The notes: generated by a model not told the origin, from the letters alone. A stretch of 64,000 bases of DNA from Cellulomonas sp. URHD0024 (GCF_000426185.1 NZ_AUEW01000011.1:1-64000); one strand, 5' to 3'; shown: positions 53,537 through 62,028, counted from the stretch's first letter. Numbers and translations are program-made.

Positions 53537-56500
53537 TCAGCTACGTGCCCACTTCTGGTTGGTCGCGCCGGTGCAGGTGGCGATCCGGAGCTTGGTGCCG
53601 TTCGCGGTGCCGTGGCTGGTCGCCTCGAGACACCTGCCCGAGGGCACCCCGACCACCGTGCCGTCCGCATTCACGGTCCACTGCTGGCTGGTGCCGCCGG
53701 TGGCGCAGTCCCCGATGATGGCGGCCGAGCCGTCCGCGGTGCTGCCACCGCTGACGTCGAGGCACTTGCCGAGCACCGTCAGCTGGTTGCTCGCGGTCGC
53801 CGTGAACTGCTGCGCACCGGTGCCGTTGCAGTCGTACAGCTGGACTGCGGCGCCGTTGACGGCGTTCGCGCCGGGAACGTCGACGCAGCGACCGGACTCA
53901 GCGCCACGCAGCACGCCGACGACGGGGGTGACCGGGGTGGTGCCCCCGGCGCCGTAGACGTTCAGCTCCGCGATCGACCACCAGGAGCTGGCTGCCCCGG
54001 TCTGCACGACGCGGATGTAGCGGGCGTTCTGGGTGGGGAAGGTCGTCGAGACGAGCGCGCTGCTTCCCGTGCCGGTCGCTACCGCGGAGCCCCACGACGC
54101 ACCGTCGTTCGAGACGAACACCTGGTACCCCCGCGGATAGTCGGCCGCGCTTCCCCCGGCGTCGAGGTCGATACGGCCGAACGGCTGGACGGAACCGAGG
54201 TCGATCGTCACCGACTGCCCGTTGGCCATCGGGACGCCGGTGGACCAACGGGTCGTGAGACTTCCGTCGATCGCGCGAGCGGGGACGTCGCCGCCGCCTG
54301 TCGACGACGCGGTGACGGTCCAGCCCGCCCGCGGCAGCGGGGTGCTCGGGTCGGTGCCACCACCACCACCACCGCCACCGCCGCCCGTGTCGGAGCCGGG
54401 CACGGTCCCCGTGAGCCGGATGTCTCGCGAGGACGAGCCCACGGACACCGTCTGGGTGCCGGGCGCCTTGGTCCACGAGCCGGCCCAGTACTGGAAGCTG
54501 CGGGCGTCGAGCGTGACGGTGGCGCGCTGCGTCTGACCCGGGTTGAGCTGGATCCGTGAGAAGCCGCGCAGGTTCCGCGGTGCCTCGCCGGCGGCCGACG
54601 GCTGCGTGACGTAGACCTGGGCGACCTCGGCGCCGGCGCGCGTGCCGGTGTTGGTGACGTCGAACGAGACGGCGACGTTGCCGGCACCGTCCGGGGCGCC
54701 GACGGTGAGGTTGCCGTAGCCGAACGTCGTGTAGGACAGGCCGAACCCGAACGGGAAGGCCGGTGCGATCGCCTTGGAGTCGTACCACCGGTAGCCGACG
54801 TTGATGCCCTCGGAGTACTGGACGGTGCTGGTCCCGGGGAACTGTGCCGCGGTGTTCGCGGGGACGTCGGCCAGCGACTTCGGGAACGTGACGGGCAGCT
54901 TGCCGGAGAAGCTGCTGTCCCCGAAGAGCAGGGACGCCAGCGCGTTGCCGTAGTCCTGACCCGGGTACCAGGCCTCGACGATCCCGCGTACCGAACCGGC
55001 CCACGGCATCGTCACGGCCGACCCGCTGTTCACGACGACGACCGTGTTCGGGTTCGCGGCGGCGACGTCGGCGATGAGCTGGTTCTGCGCTGCCGGGAGC
55101 TCGATGTCGCCGACGTCCGAGCCCTCGGACTCGAACTTGTTGGCGAAGACGACGGCCACGTCGGCTGTCCGTGCCGTGGCGATCGCCTGGTCGCGCAGGC
55201 TCTGGCCGGCCACCTGCCAGCCGAGCGTGAGGTTGGAGCCGCCGCCTGCCTGGAAGTAGTCGACCTGGATGGTGACGGCCTGGCCGGCGGTCAGGTTGAT
55301 GGTGCCGGTCCTCGTGGTGGACGCCTGGGCGTTCCACATGTCGACGATCTTCTGGCCGTTGACGAACAACCGGCTGCCGTCGTCGCTGGTCAGGGAGAAC
55401 GTGTAGGTGCCCGTGGTGGGCGGCGTGACCTTGCCGGTCCAGCGGCCGGACCAGTTCACGCCTCCCAGGCCGGCGACGGGCGCCGAGCCGTTCCAGCTGT
55501 AGTCGACGGCGGGCTCCACGCGGGTGCTCGCGGTGGGCGAGGCCTGCGTCGTGTTGTTGAAGTAGTCGACCGTCAGGCCGTGGCCCGTGCCGGAGACAGG
55601 TGTCAGGTAGCTGGTGTCGATGGCGGGCAGTGCGCCGTCGGAGCCCCCGGAGCCGGGTGCGTACGTGACGTTGACCGCGCTCCCGGCGCGCGCCCTGAGC
55701 CCGTCGAGCGGGCTGACCGTGCCGGACGGGTTGACGTTCGCGCTGCCTCCGCCCTGGTACATCGCGCCGCTCCCGCCTCCGGAGCCGATCACCGCGACGT
55801 TCTTGGTCGCTGACGTGAACGGCAGGACGCCGTTGGCGTTCTTCAGCAGGACCGAGCCCTGGGTGGCCACCTGGCGGGCGACCGCGACGTGGGCGGGCGT
55901 CGTGACGACCGCGCCGGTGCTGCCGACAGGCGCCCGGTCGAACAGGCCGCGCCGGAACATCGACGTCGTGATGCGCTTGACCTTGTCGTTGATCGTGGCC
56001 ATGGAGACCTGGCCGTTGTTGACGGCCGTCGTCAGCGGTCCGCCGAAGAAGCGGGCGTCCGGCATCTCCATGTCGAGCCCGTTGGTGGCGGATGCCACGG
56101 TGGAGTGGGTGGCACCCCAGTCGGAGGTGACGAAGCCCTTGAAGCCCAGGTCGCCCTTGAGGATGCCGTTCAGGGTCGGGGCGGACTCGCAGGCGTACGG
56201 GCCGTTGATGAGGTTGTACGAGCACATCGCCGAGTCGACGCCGCCCTTGACGGCCGCCTCGAACGCGGGGGTGTAGATCTCGCGCATCGCACGGTCGCCG
56301 ACGACCGCGTTGACGCCCATCCGGTTGGACTCCTGGTTGTTCGCGACGTAGTGCTTGACCTGCGCCATGACGCCCTGGCCCTGTACGCCCTGGATGTCGG
56401 CGACGCCGATCTGGCCCGCCAGGTAGGGGTCCTCCCCGAACGACTCGAACGCGCGGCCCCAGCGGGGGTCGCGGATGATGTTCACGGTCGGGCCGAGCTG

Positions 56501-56926
56501 GACGTTCGTGCCCTTGCCCTTCTGCTCCGCGCCGATGACGTCGCCGTACTGCCGCATCAGCGCCGTGTCCCAGGTCGCAGCGCCTGCGACGGGTGCGGCC
56601 AGCTGCGTGACGCCGGTGAACCCGTCGCCGGGTCCCACGGGGCCGTCCTGGAGGTGCAGCGCCGGGATGCCCAGGCGGGTGTTGGCGTCGATGCAGCCCG
56701 CATAGCCGCACGAGGTGCCACCGTGCAGCATCGTCAGCTTCTCGGCCGTCGTCATGGCGGCGACCAGGAGGTCCGCTCGTGCCTCGGGCGTCAGGCTCGT
56801 GTTGGTCCAGGGCTCACCGGCGGCGACAGCAGCAGGCGCGGCGACGAGCGTGGCGGCGGCCAGCACGCTGAACGCGGCTACGGCTGCGGCCGCGGCTCGA
56901 CGGAAGGTGGATGCGCGTGGGGACAT
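53537..56926 (-). CDS. Secreted multi-domain glycoside hydrolase family 3 enzyme
   Basis: A 1129-residue secreted beta-glycosidase, probably beta-glucosidase or beta-xylosidase. In order: signal peptide (1-36, ending AAPAAVAAG); GH3 N-terminal barrel (about 40-330) with nucleophile Asp269 in GFVTSDWGATHS; GH3 C-terminal domain interrupted by a PA14 domain (about 447-570, YFNNTTQ, FSLTSDDGSRLFVNG); a fibronectin-III-like domain (about 750-840); a Gly-rich linker (near 850); an F5/8-type discoidin carbohydrate-binding domain (about 870-995); and a ricin-type beta-trefoil (1003-1129) with repeated QQFT/QQWT/QKWA motifs. GGAG lies 8 bases before the ATG. A LacI-type operator may control it. It is consistent with a plant-biomass degrader. 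Confidence 0.93.
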   Translation of the reverse strand: MSPRASTFRRAAAAAVAAFSVLAAATLVAAPAAVAAGEPWTNTSLTPEARADLLVAAMTTAEKLTMLHGGTSCGYAGCIDANTRLGIPALHLQDGPVGPGDGFTGVTQLAAPVAGAATWDTALMRQYGDVIGAEQKGKGTNVQLGPTVNIIRDPRWGRAFESFGEDPYLAGQIGVADIQGVQGQGVMAQVKHYVANNQESNRMGVNAVVGDRAMREIYTPAFEAAVKGGVDSAMCSYNLINGPYACESAPTLNGILKGDLGFKGFVTSDWGATHSTVASATNGLDMEMPDARFFGGPLTTAVNNGQVSMATINDKVKRITTSMFRRGLFDRAPVGSTGAVVTTPAHVAVARQVATQGSVLLKNANGVLPFTSATKNVAVIGSGGGSGAMYQGGGSANVNPSGTVSPLDGLRARAGSAVNVTYAPGSGGSDGALPAIDTSYLTPVSGTGHGLTVDYFNNTTQASPTASTRVEPAVDYSWNGSAPVAGLGGVNWSGRWTGKVTPPTTGTYTFSLTSDDGSRLFVNGQKIVDMWNAQASTTRTGTINLTAGQAVTIQVDYFQAGGGSNLTLGWQVAGQSLRDQAIATARTADVAVVFANKFESEGSDVGDIELPAAQNQLIADVAAANPNTVVVVNSGSAVTMPWAGSVRGIVEAWYPGQDYGNALASLLFGDSSFSGKLPVTFPKSLADVPANTAAQFPGTSTVQYSEGINVGYRWYDSKAIAPAFPFGFGLSYTTFGYGNLTVGAPDGAGNVAVSFDVTNTGTRAGAEVAQVYVTQPSAAGEAPRNLRGFSRIQLNPGQTQRATVTLDARSFQYWAGSWTKAPGTQTVSVGSSSRDIRLTGTVPGSDTGGGGGGGGGGTDPSTPLPRAGWTVTASSTGGGDVPARAIDGSLTTRWSTGVPMANGQSVTIDLGSVQPFGRIDLDAGGSAADYPRGYQVFVSNDGASWGSAVATGTGSSALVSTTFPTQNARYIRVVQTGAASSWWSIAELNVYGAGGTTPVTPVVGVLRGAESGRCVDVPGANAVNGAAVQLYDCNGTGAQQFTATASNQLTVLGKCLDVSGGSTADGSAAIIGDCATGGTSQQWTVNADGTVVGVPSGRCLEATSHGTANGTKLRIATCTGATNQKWARS

Positions 56927-56979
56927 GGTTCAGCTCCGTTGCCGAATGGGTGTCGGTACGGCGACCCCGCGCGGTCGCA

Positions 56980-57003
56980 GCGCTCCCCGCCATTGGGAAG
57001 CGC
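56980..57003 (-). promoter_or_regulatory. Candidate CebR/CelR-like operator before the GH3 gene
   Basis: GCGCTCCCC (56980-56988) and TGGGAAGCGC (56994-57003) form an imperfect inverted repeat. The halves resemble GCGCTCCC, half of the CebR/CelR operator TGGGAGCGCTCCCA, but are arranged outside-in with a spacer. It lies 54 bases upstream of the GH3 start. Confidence 0.35.
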
Positions 57004-57047
57004 CCCGACAGCATCCCCGAAAACTCGACAAAGGGGAACTGCGGATT

Positions 57048-57068
57048 TATCTGACTCAGCGTCAGATA
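57048..57068. promoter_or_regulatory. TATCTGAC-N5-GTCAGATA operator overlapping a -10
   Basis: A perfect 8-base inverted repeat with a 5-base centre. It abuts TAGGCT (57067-57072), the -10 of the leaderless gene starting at ATG 57080, so a bound repressor would block that promoter. It could also act on the divergent GH3 gene. No regulator gene is adjacent. Confidence 0.55.
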
Positions 57069-57079
57069 GGCTCTCCCGC

Positions 57080-57430
57080 ATGGATCTCGTCTACGAGCTA
57101 CTCGTCGTCCTCCACCTCCTCGGCTGGGCCATCGTGCTCGGCGGCACGCTCGTGAGCCTGCGCCAGCCACGGATCGCGCCCGGCGTCCTGCATGGCATGC
57201 TGACGGCGCTCGTGACCGGGATCGTCCTCGCCGGGCTCGCGTCGGCCAAGGTCGGGACCGACCACGAGCCGCCCAGCGCCAAGCTGGCCGTCAAGCTGGT
57301 GATCGCCCTCGTCGCGACGTTCCTCGTGGTGCGTGGGGTGCGCAAGCCCGCCGTCGTCACCGCGGGATACCTCGGTGCGATCGCCGGCCTCGTCGTGGTC
57401 AACGTGGGAATCGCCGTCATCTGGCACTGA
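57080..57430 (+). CDS. Small membrane protein, unknown (116 aa)
   Basis: A 116-residue hydrophobic protein with four predicted membrane helices (about 3-25, 38-55, 68-84 and 93-114). ATG 57080 is 7 bases after TAGGCT, fitting a leaderless start; the frame is open far upstream, antisense to the GH3 gene, but that part is a shadow. VLHLLGWAIVLGG, AGLASAKVGTD and KPAVVTAGYLGAIAGLVVVNVGIAV are the most conserved-looking parts. Related proteins occur in Micrococcales without assigned function. Divergent from the GH3 gene and possibly controlled by the palindrome at 57048-57068. Confidence 0.75.
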   Translation: MDLVYELLVVLHLLGWAIVLGGTLVSLRQPRIAPGVLHGMLTALVTGIVLAGLASAKVGTDHEPPSAKLAVKLVIALVATFLVVRGVRKPAVVTAGYLGAIAGLVVVNVGIAVIWH

Positions 57431-57445
57431 TCTAAGGTCCTCTCC

Positions 57446-57928
57446 GTGGGATCAACGGGAGAGGTCGTCGTCGGGCTCGCCGTGCTCGTCGGCCTTGTCG
57501 GCGTCGTCGTGCAGATCCTGCCCGGGCTGCTCCTGGTGGCGGCGGCCGTCATCACCTGGGGTGTCGTGACGGGCGGGCCGGTCGGCTGGACCGTCGTGGC
57601 CGTGGCGGCGTTGGCGACCGGGCTCGCGTGGGTCGGTCAGTACGTGCTCGCCGGGCGCCATCTGAAGAGGGCGGGCGTTCCCTTCACGACGACGGTGGTC
57701 GGCGGGATCCTCGGGGTCGTGGGCTTCTTCGTGATCCCGGTCGTGGGGCTGATCGTGGGTTTCGTGCTCGGGGTGTTCCTCACGGAGTGGCTGCGCTCGC
57801 GAGACCCTCGCGTCGGCTGGCGCTCGACGGTCGCTGCGCTGCAGGCCACGGGGCTGACGATCCTCGTCGAGCTCGCGGGGGCGCTCGTCACGACGGCCGC
57901 GTGGATCCTCGGACTCGTCCTGACGTGA
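57446..57928 (+). CDS. DUF456 membrane protein
   Basis: A 160-residue integral membrane protein of the DUF456 family with about five helices. It shows the family pattern: VVQILPGLLLVAAAVITWG, a cytoplasmic G-R-H-L-K-R-A-G stretch, then GGILGVVGFFVIPVVGLIVGFVLGVFLTEWLR with Gly-rich helices. The function is unknown. GTG 57446 lies 7 bases after TAAGGT (57433-57438), a leaderless start, only 15 bases after the previous gene. Located between a membrane protein and pcrA. Confidence 0.85.
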   Translation: MGSTGEVVVGLAVLVGLVGVVVQILPGLLLVAAAVITWGVVTGGPVGWTVVAVAALATGLAWVGQYVLAGRHLKRAGVPFTTTVVGGILGVVGFFVIPVVGLIVGFVLGVFLTEWLRSRDPRVGWRSTVAALQATGLTILVELAGALVTTAAWILGLVLT

Positions 57929-57989
57929 GCCCCCGGCGTCCACAGCGCGGGCCGTCCATGTGGGCGGCGGCGCCTACTCTGGGAGTGCC

Positions 57990-60491
57990 ATGACCTCGCT
58001 CTTCGACTCCCTCTCGCTCTCCGTCCCCGGCGTGCCCTCACGGCCGCCCCGGGACGCGTCCGCCGTCCTTCCCTCCGGTCTGGCACCACGGACGGCCGAC
58101 GACGAGGCGGAGGCCGACGCGGAGGAGCGCCGGGCTCGTCAGCAGGCGAAGGCCGACGCCCTCGTCGACGGGCTCAACCCGCAGCAGCGTGAGGCGGTCC
58201 TGCACCACGGCGGACCGCTGCTGATCGTCGCGGGCGCGGGCTCGGGCAAGACGCGGGTCCTGACGCACCGCATCGGGTACCTGCTGGCCACCCGCAGGGC
58301 GCGGGCCGGGGAGGTCCTCGCGATCACGTTCACCAACAAGGCCGCCGCCGAGATGCGCGAGCGGGTCGAGCAGCTCGTCGGTCCGGCAGCCGGTCGCATG
58401 TGGGTGTCCACGTTCCACTCGGCCTGCGTCCGGATCCTGCGGCGGGAGGCGGGCACCCTCGGGCTCCGGTCCAGCTTCTCGATCTACGACGCGGCGGACT
58501 CGCAGCGACTGCTCACGCTGGTGGCGCGCGAGCTCGACCTGGACCCCAAGCGCTACCCCGCCAAGGCGCTCGCCAACAAGATCTCGAACCTCAAGGACGA
58601 GCTGGTGGACCCGGAGACGTTCGCGGCGACCAACGGCAACGGCGCCACCAACGACTTCGACGCCGCGCTGGCGCAGGTCTACACGCGCTACCAGGCGCGC
58701 CTCAAGCAGGCCCACGCGCTCGACTTCGACGACCTGATCATGTCCACGGTGCACCTCCTGCAGGCCTACCCGGCGGTCGCGGAGCACTATCGGCGGCGGT
58801 TCCGGCACGTGCTCGTCGACGAGTACCAGGACACCAACCACGCGCAGTACGTGCTGGTCCGCGAGCTCGTGGGCTCCGGCAGGCCCGACGACGAGGTGCC
58901 GCAGGGCGAGCTGACCGTCGTCGGCGACGCCGACCAGTCGATCTACGCGTTCCGTGGCGCCTCGATCCGGAACATCCTCGAGTTCGAGGCCGACTACCCG
59001 GACGCCCGGACCATCCTGCTCGAGCAGAACTACCGCTCCACGCAGAACATCCTCTCGGCAGCGAACGCCGTGATCAGCCGCAACCCCGGCCGTGCCGGCA
59101 AGCGGCTGTGGACGGACTCGGGGGCGGGTGCGCAGATCGTGGCGTACGTCGCGGACACCGAGCACGAGGAGGCGCGGTTCGTCGCCGAGGAGATCGACCG
59201 GCTCGGTGACTCGGACAACGTGCGACCGGGCGACGTCGCGATCTTCTACCGCGCGAACGCGCAGTCCCGAGCGCTGGAGGAGGTGCTCGTCCGCGTCGGC
59301 CTGCCGTACAAGGTGGTCGGCGGCACGCGGTTCTACGAGCGCAAGGAGATCAAGGACGCGATCGCGTACCTGCGAGCGATCGCCAACCCCGACGACGACG
59401 TGAACGTCCGCCGCATCCTGAACGTGCCCAAGCGCGGGCTGGGGGACCGGTCCGAGGCGATGGTCGCTGGGTTCGCGGAGCGCGAGCGCATCTCGTTCGG
59501 AGCGGCGCTGGAGCGTCTCGACGAGGTACCCGGGCTGGGCACCCGCGCGATCGTCGGGCTCGGCTCCTTCGCGGAGATGATGTCCGAGCTGCGTTCTCTG
59601 GCCGCCGAGGCGGGTCCCGCCGAGGTGCTCGGTGCGGTGCTCGACCGTTCCGGCTACCTCGCCGAGCTGCGGGGGAGCGACGACCCCCAGGACGCCTCTC
59701 GCGTCGAGAACCTGGCCGAGCTGCACGCGGTCGCGGCCGAGTTCTCTGCGAGCGACCCCGACGGTGACCTCGCCGACTTCCTCGAGCGTGTCTCACTGGT
59801 GGCCGACTCCGACCAGATCCCGACGCCGGACGAGGCGGACCCGGGCGCGGCGAACCGGCCGGATCCGGGCGTGGTCACCCTGATGACCCTGCACACGGCC
59901 AAGGGCCTCGAGTTCCCCGTCGTGTTCCTCACGGGCATGGAGGACGGCACCTTCCCGCACCTGCGCTCGCTGTCCGACTCCGACCAGCTGGAGGAGGAGC
60001 GGCGGCTCGCGTACGTCGGGCTGACCCGGGCGCGGGAGCGGCTGTACATCTCGCGCGCCGCGGTGCGCACGGCGTGGGGCGTGCCCAACGAGTTCCCGCC
60101 GAGCCGGTTCCTCGACGACCTTCCCGACGAGCTCATCGACTGGCGTCGGCGCGAGTCCTCGACGTCGCAGCTGCGCGGCGGGTGGGGGTCGGGGTACGGG
60201 ACCAGCGGCGGGTACCGGAACCAGTCGACGGGTGGTGGATACCGAAAGTCCGAGCGGGAGGCGCGTCCGACGTTGCCGTCGACCGGCGCGACGTTCGGCT
60301 CGGCCACACCGCGTCCGGACTCCGCGATCCCGCAGCTGGGCGTCGGCGACCGTGTCACGCACGACTCGTACGGGCTCGGGACCGTGGTCGCGATCGAGGG
60401 CGCCGGTCCGAACTCCGTGGCCAAGATCGACTTCGGGACGGACGGCATCAAGCGGCTGCTGCTCCGCTTCTCCCCGGTGACCAAGCTCTGA
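57990..60491 (+). CDS. pcrA: UvrD/PcrA-family ATP-dependent DNA helicase
   Basis: A 833-residue superfamily 1A helicase acting 3' to 5' in repair and replication. Motif Ia and Walker A: LIVAGAGSGKTRVLTHRIGY; TFTNKAAAEMRERV; Walker B VLVDEYQDTNHAQY; motif III GDADQSIYAFRGA; motif IV LEQNYRS; motif V VTLMTLHTAKGLEFPVVFL; motif VI AYVGLTRARERLYI. The C terminus (GVGDRVTHDSYGLGTVV, near residues 780-800) is the Tudor-like domain that binds RNA polymerase in PcrA. About 50 N-terminal residues precede the helicase core. ATG 57990 follows TACTCT by 9 bases. It converges on a small minus-strand gene. Confidence 0.96.
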   Translation: MTSLFDSLSLSVPGVPSRPPRDASAVLPSGLAPRTADDEAEADAEERRARQQAKADALVDGLNPQQREAVLHHGGPLLIVAGAGSGKTRVLTHRIGYLLATRRARAGEVLAITFTNKAAAEMRERVEQLVGPAAGRMWVSTFHSACVRILRREAGTLGLRSSFSIYDAADSQRLLTLVARELDLDPKRYPAKALANKISNLKDELVDPETFAATNGNGATNDFDAALAQVYTRYQARLKQAHALDFDDLIMSTVHLLQAYPAVAEHYRRRFRHVLVDEYQDTNHAQYVLVRELVGSGRPDDEVPQGELTVVGDADQSIYAFRGASIRNILEFEADYPDARTILLEQNYRSTQNILSAANAVISRNPGRAGKRLWTDSGAGAQIVAYVADTEHEEARFVAEEIDRLGDSDNVRPGDVAIFYRANAQSRALEEVLVRVGLPYKVVGGTRFYERKEIKDAIAYLRAIANPDDDVNVRRILNVPKRGLGDRSEAMVAGFAERERISFGAALERLDEVPGLGTRAIVGLGSFAEMMSELRSLAAEAGPAEVLGAVLDRSGYLAELRGSDDPQDASRVENLAELHAVAAEFSASDPDGDLADFLERVSLVADSDQIPTPDEADPGAANRPDPGVVTLMTLHTAKGLEFPVVFLTGMEDGTFPHLRSLSDSDQLEEERRLAYVGLTRARERLYISRAAVRTAWGVPNEFPPSRFLDDLPDELIDWRRRESSTSQLRGGWGSGYGTSGGYRNQSTGGGYRKSEREARPTLPSTGATFGSATPRPDSAIPQLGVGDRVTHDSYGLGTVVAIEGAGPNSVAKIDFGTDGIKRLLLRFSPVTKL

Positions 60492-60509
60492 CGGCCGCGA
60501 GGGGCGCGC

Positions 60510-60884
60510 TCAGACGTATCGGTGCAGCTCCACGGCCTGTTCGTAGGTCAGGGTCGGCACCTGCCGGCGGATCTCGGTGATCCCCGCGGACTCGCCGTGC
60601 TCCGTGCGCGCCGTGCGGACGCGCTCCACGTCCAGCGATCTGCGGGCCTCGTCGAGGGGACCGGGCCGGCGCTGGCGGCGTCGCCGATCGCCGGCCGCCG
60701 TCAGCGCCCAGGCGGCGAGCGGGACGGCGACGAGGATCACAGCCGTCCAGAGGGTCGCGGCCCGGTTGTAGGTCGACTTGTAGACCAGGAACGTGAGCGC
60801 GAGGACGCCGACCCCCAGGACGATCACGCTCCGGCGGGGGGCGCGCGTCGCGCGTCGCGACTCCGTCGGGTTCGTCTGTGCCAT
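60510..60884 (-). CDS. Small membrane protein, unknown (124 aa)
   Basis: A 124-residue protein with a basic N terminus (TESRRATRAPRRS), two membrane helices (about 20-36 VIVLGVGVLALTFLVY and 45-63 LWTAVILVAVPLAAWAL) and a charged cytoplasmic tail containing RRRRQRRPG and EIRRQVPTLTYEQAVELHRYV. No family recognised. ATG 60882-60884 is used; a GTG just upstream is in frame. It converges on pcrA with 18 bases between stops. The 118 bases up to 61002 show no gene. Confidence 0.65.
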   Translation of the reverse strand: MAQTNPTESRRATRAPRRSVIVLGVGVLALTFLVYKSTYNRAATLWTAVILVAVPLAAWALTAAGDRRRRQRRPGPLDEARRSLDVERVRTARTEHGESAGITEIRRQVPTLTYEQAVELHRYV

Positions 60885-61002
60885 CACGAGCCGAGCGTAC
60901 GTCGCTCCTGTGGTCGAGCGGGCGGTTCGGGTGGCCGCTCAGAAGGGCGGGCGACCGACGGCACAGTGGTGGGCCGGAGCGTGCCCGACGACGGCAGGAA
61001 GA

Positions 61003-61551
61003 TCATGGCCGGTCCTCCGGCGTCTCCGCCCACGCCGCACCGACCGCGTGCCGGACGTCCTCGTCGGCGAGGCCGAGCGAGTCCAGCGCCCGGGCTGCCC
61101 GCGGGTCATCGAGCCGGACGACGGCGAGCAGCAGGTGGCCGGTGTCGATGCGCCGGTGCTTGAACCGCATGGCCTCGCGGAGGGACAGCTCGAACAGCTT
61201 GCGGCCGTCGCCGTCGAGCGCCTTCCTGCCGGCGGGTCGGGGCGTCAGTGCGATGTCGTCGAGCGCACCGGGTCCGAACTCGGACTCGACCTGGTTGCGT
61301 ACGGCGTCGAGGTCGATGCCGACGACCGCCAGCGCACCTGCGTCCAGCCCCTCCGACGGGAGCGCGTGGACCGCCGCTCGCACCTGCGCCTCGTCGACAC
61401 CGAGCCGGCCCAGTGCCCGGGAGGCGACCGCGGCGGGCGCCGCCACCATCCCGAGCAGCATGTGCTCGGCCCCGACTCGTTCAGCGCCACGTGCCTCCTC
61501 GGTCGCCAGGACGACGGCGGCGCGGGCCTCACTCGTGAATCTCTCGAACAT
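61003..61551 (-). CDS. Stand-alone Clp N-terminal domain protein
   Basis: A 182-residue protein made of two Clp-N repeats, the substrate/adaptor-binding domain of ClpA/ClpC, without any AAA+ module. Repeat 1 (about 1-70) reads FERFTSEARAAVVLATEEARG, VGAEHMLLGMVAAP and VASRALGRLGVDEAQV. Repeat 2 (about 110-175) has LFELSLREAMRFKHRRIDTGHLLLAVVRLDD. Such proteins might bind ClpC adaptors or substrates, or act as protein-stress sensors; this is inference. ATG 61549-61551 overlaps the stop of the HTH gene. The frame is open further upstream but homology starts here. Confidence 0.88.
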   Translation of the reverse strand: MFERFTSEARAAVVLATEEARGAERVGAEHMLLGMVAAPAAVASRALGRLGVDEAQVRAAVHALPSEGLDAGALAVVGIDLDAVRNQVESEFGPGALDDIALTPRPAGRKALDGDGRKLFELSLREAMRFKHRRIDTGHLLLAVVRLDDPRAARALDSLGLADEDVRHAVGAAWAETPEDRP

Positions 61552-61763
61552 CAGCCGAACCTCTTTCCGTACTTCTTGTGGACCGCCTGCCGGGACACGG
61601 TCAGCTCGGAGGCGATCTCCTGCCACGACCAGCCCATCTCGCGGGCGCGTTGGACGTGCAGTGCCTCGAGCCGGTCAGCCAGTGCGCGCAGTGCACGCAC
61701 GGCGCGCAAGCCTTCCGCGGGCTCGGATGCTCCGGCCGCTGCGGTCATGAGTTCCTCGGACAT
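61551..61763 (-). CDS. Small helix-turn-helix regulator (70 aa)
   Basis: A 70-residue DNA-binding protein. The first half is a probable helical dimerisation segment (LRAVRALRALADRLEALHVQRARE), the second a helix-turn-helix (WSWQEIASELTVSRQAVHKKYGKRF). Its ATG (61761-61763) is 6 bases after TAGGTT, the -10 of a strong promoter that overlaps two palindromes, so it is probably leaderless and autorepressed. The 4-base overlap with the Clp-N gene implies joint expression. Similar HTH plus Clp-N pairs are scattered in actinobacteria; the signal is unknown. Confidence 0.88.
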   Translation of the reverse strand: MSEELMTAAAGASEPAEGLRAVRALRALADRLEALHVQRAREMGWSWQEIASELTVSRQAVHKKYGKRFG

Positions 61764-61766
61764 GGT

Positions 61767-61811
61767 GTCAACCTACGTTGACGCCGCTACCGTGTCAACC
61801 TGGGTTGACAC
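61767..61811 (-). promoter_or_regulatory. Promoter with two palindromic operators, HTH/Clp-N operon
   Basis: On the minus strand TTGACA (61798-61793), a 17-base spacer and TAGGTT (61775-61770) form a near-consensus promoter. Operator 1, GTCAAC-N4-GTTGAC (61767-61782), covers the -10. Operator 2, GTGTCAACC-TG-GGTTGACAC (61792-61811), covers the -35. Their centres are 27 bases apart. Both share the GTCAAC half-site, so the same protein, most simply the 70-residue HTH product, could bind both. Confidence 0.75.
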
Positions 61812-61914
61812 GCGAACCGGGTGGCCGGGCGCCTTCCACGTGGCCGGGGGGACCGTCATCGACGACGGCGGTGCGCCGTTCCGCCTCACGGACGTCCCCG
61901 TGACCGAGGACTGA
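61792..61914 (+). CDS. Possible small ORF or gene remnant (40 aa)
   Basis: The plus-strand frame ending at TGA 61912-61914 encodes GWPGAFHVAGGTVIDDGGAPF and RLTDVPVTED, with third codon positions almost all G or C, as in real genes here. Possible starts are GTG 61792 (40 residues) or ATG 61762 (50 residues), but both lie within the operator region and no ribosome binding site is seen. It may be a short divergent gene under the same operators or the end of a degraded gene. I do not recognise a family. Confidence 0.3.
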   Translation: MSTWVDTRTGWPGAFHVAGGTVIDDGGAPFRLTDVPVTED

Positions 61915-62028
61915 GCGCCAGGTCCACGTGGTCGGCGCCGTCCGTCACGAGACCCCGGCTCGCGCGCGCTGCGCGTGAACGTCACGCACGACACATCTCT
62001 CGACGTCGAGCGATCTCTGACCGGCCGC

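Noticed and set aside
53898..56711. 937-codon frame opposite-phase within the GH3 gene
   Set aside because: Arg/Gly/Pro-rich shadow without motifs; the real GH3 frame has signal peptide, catalytic Asp and modular domains.
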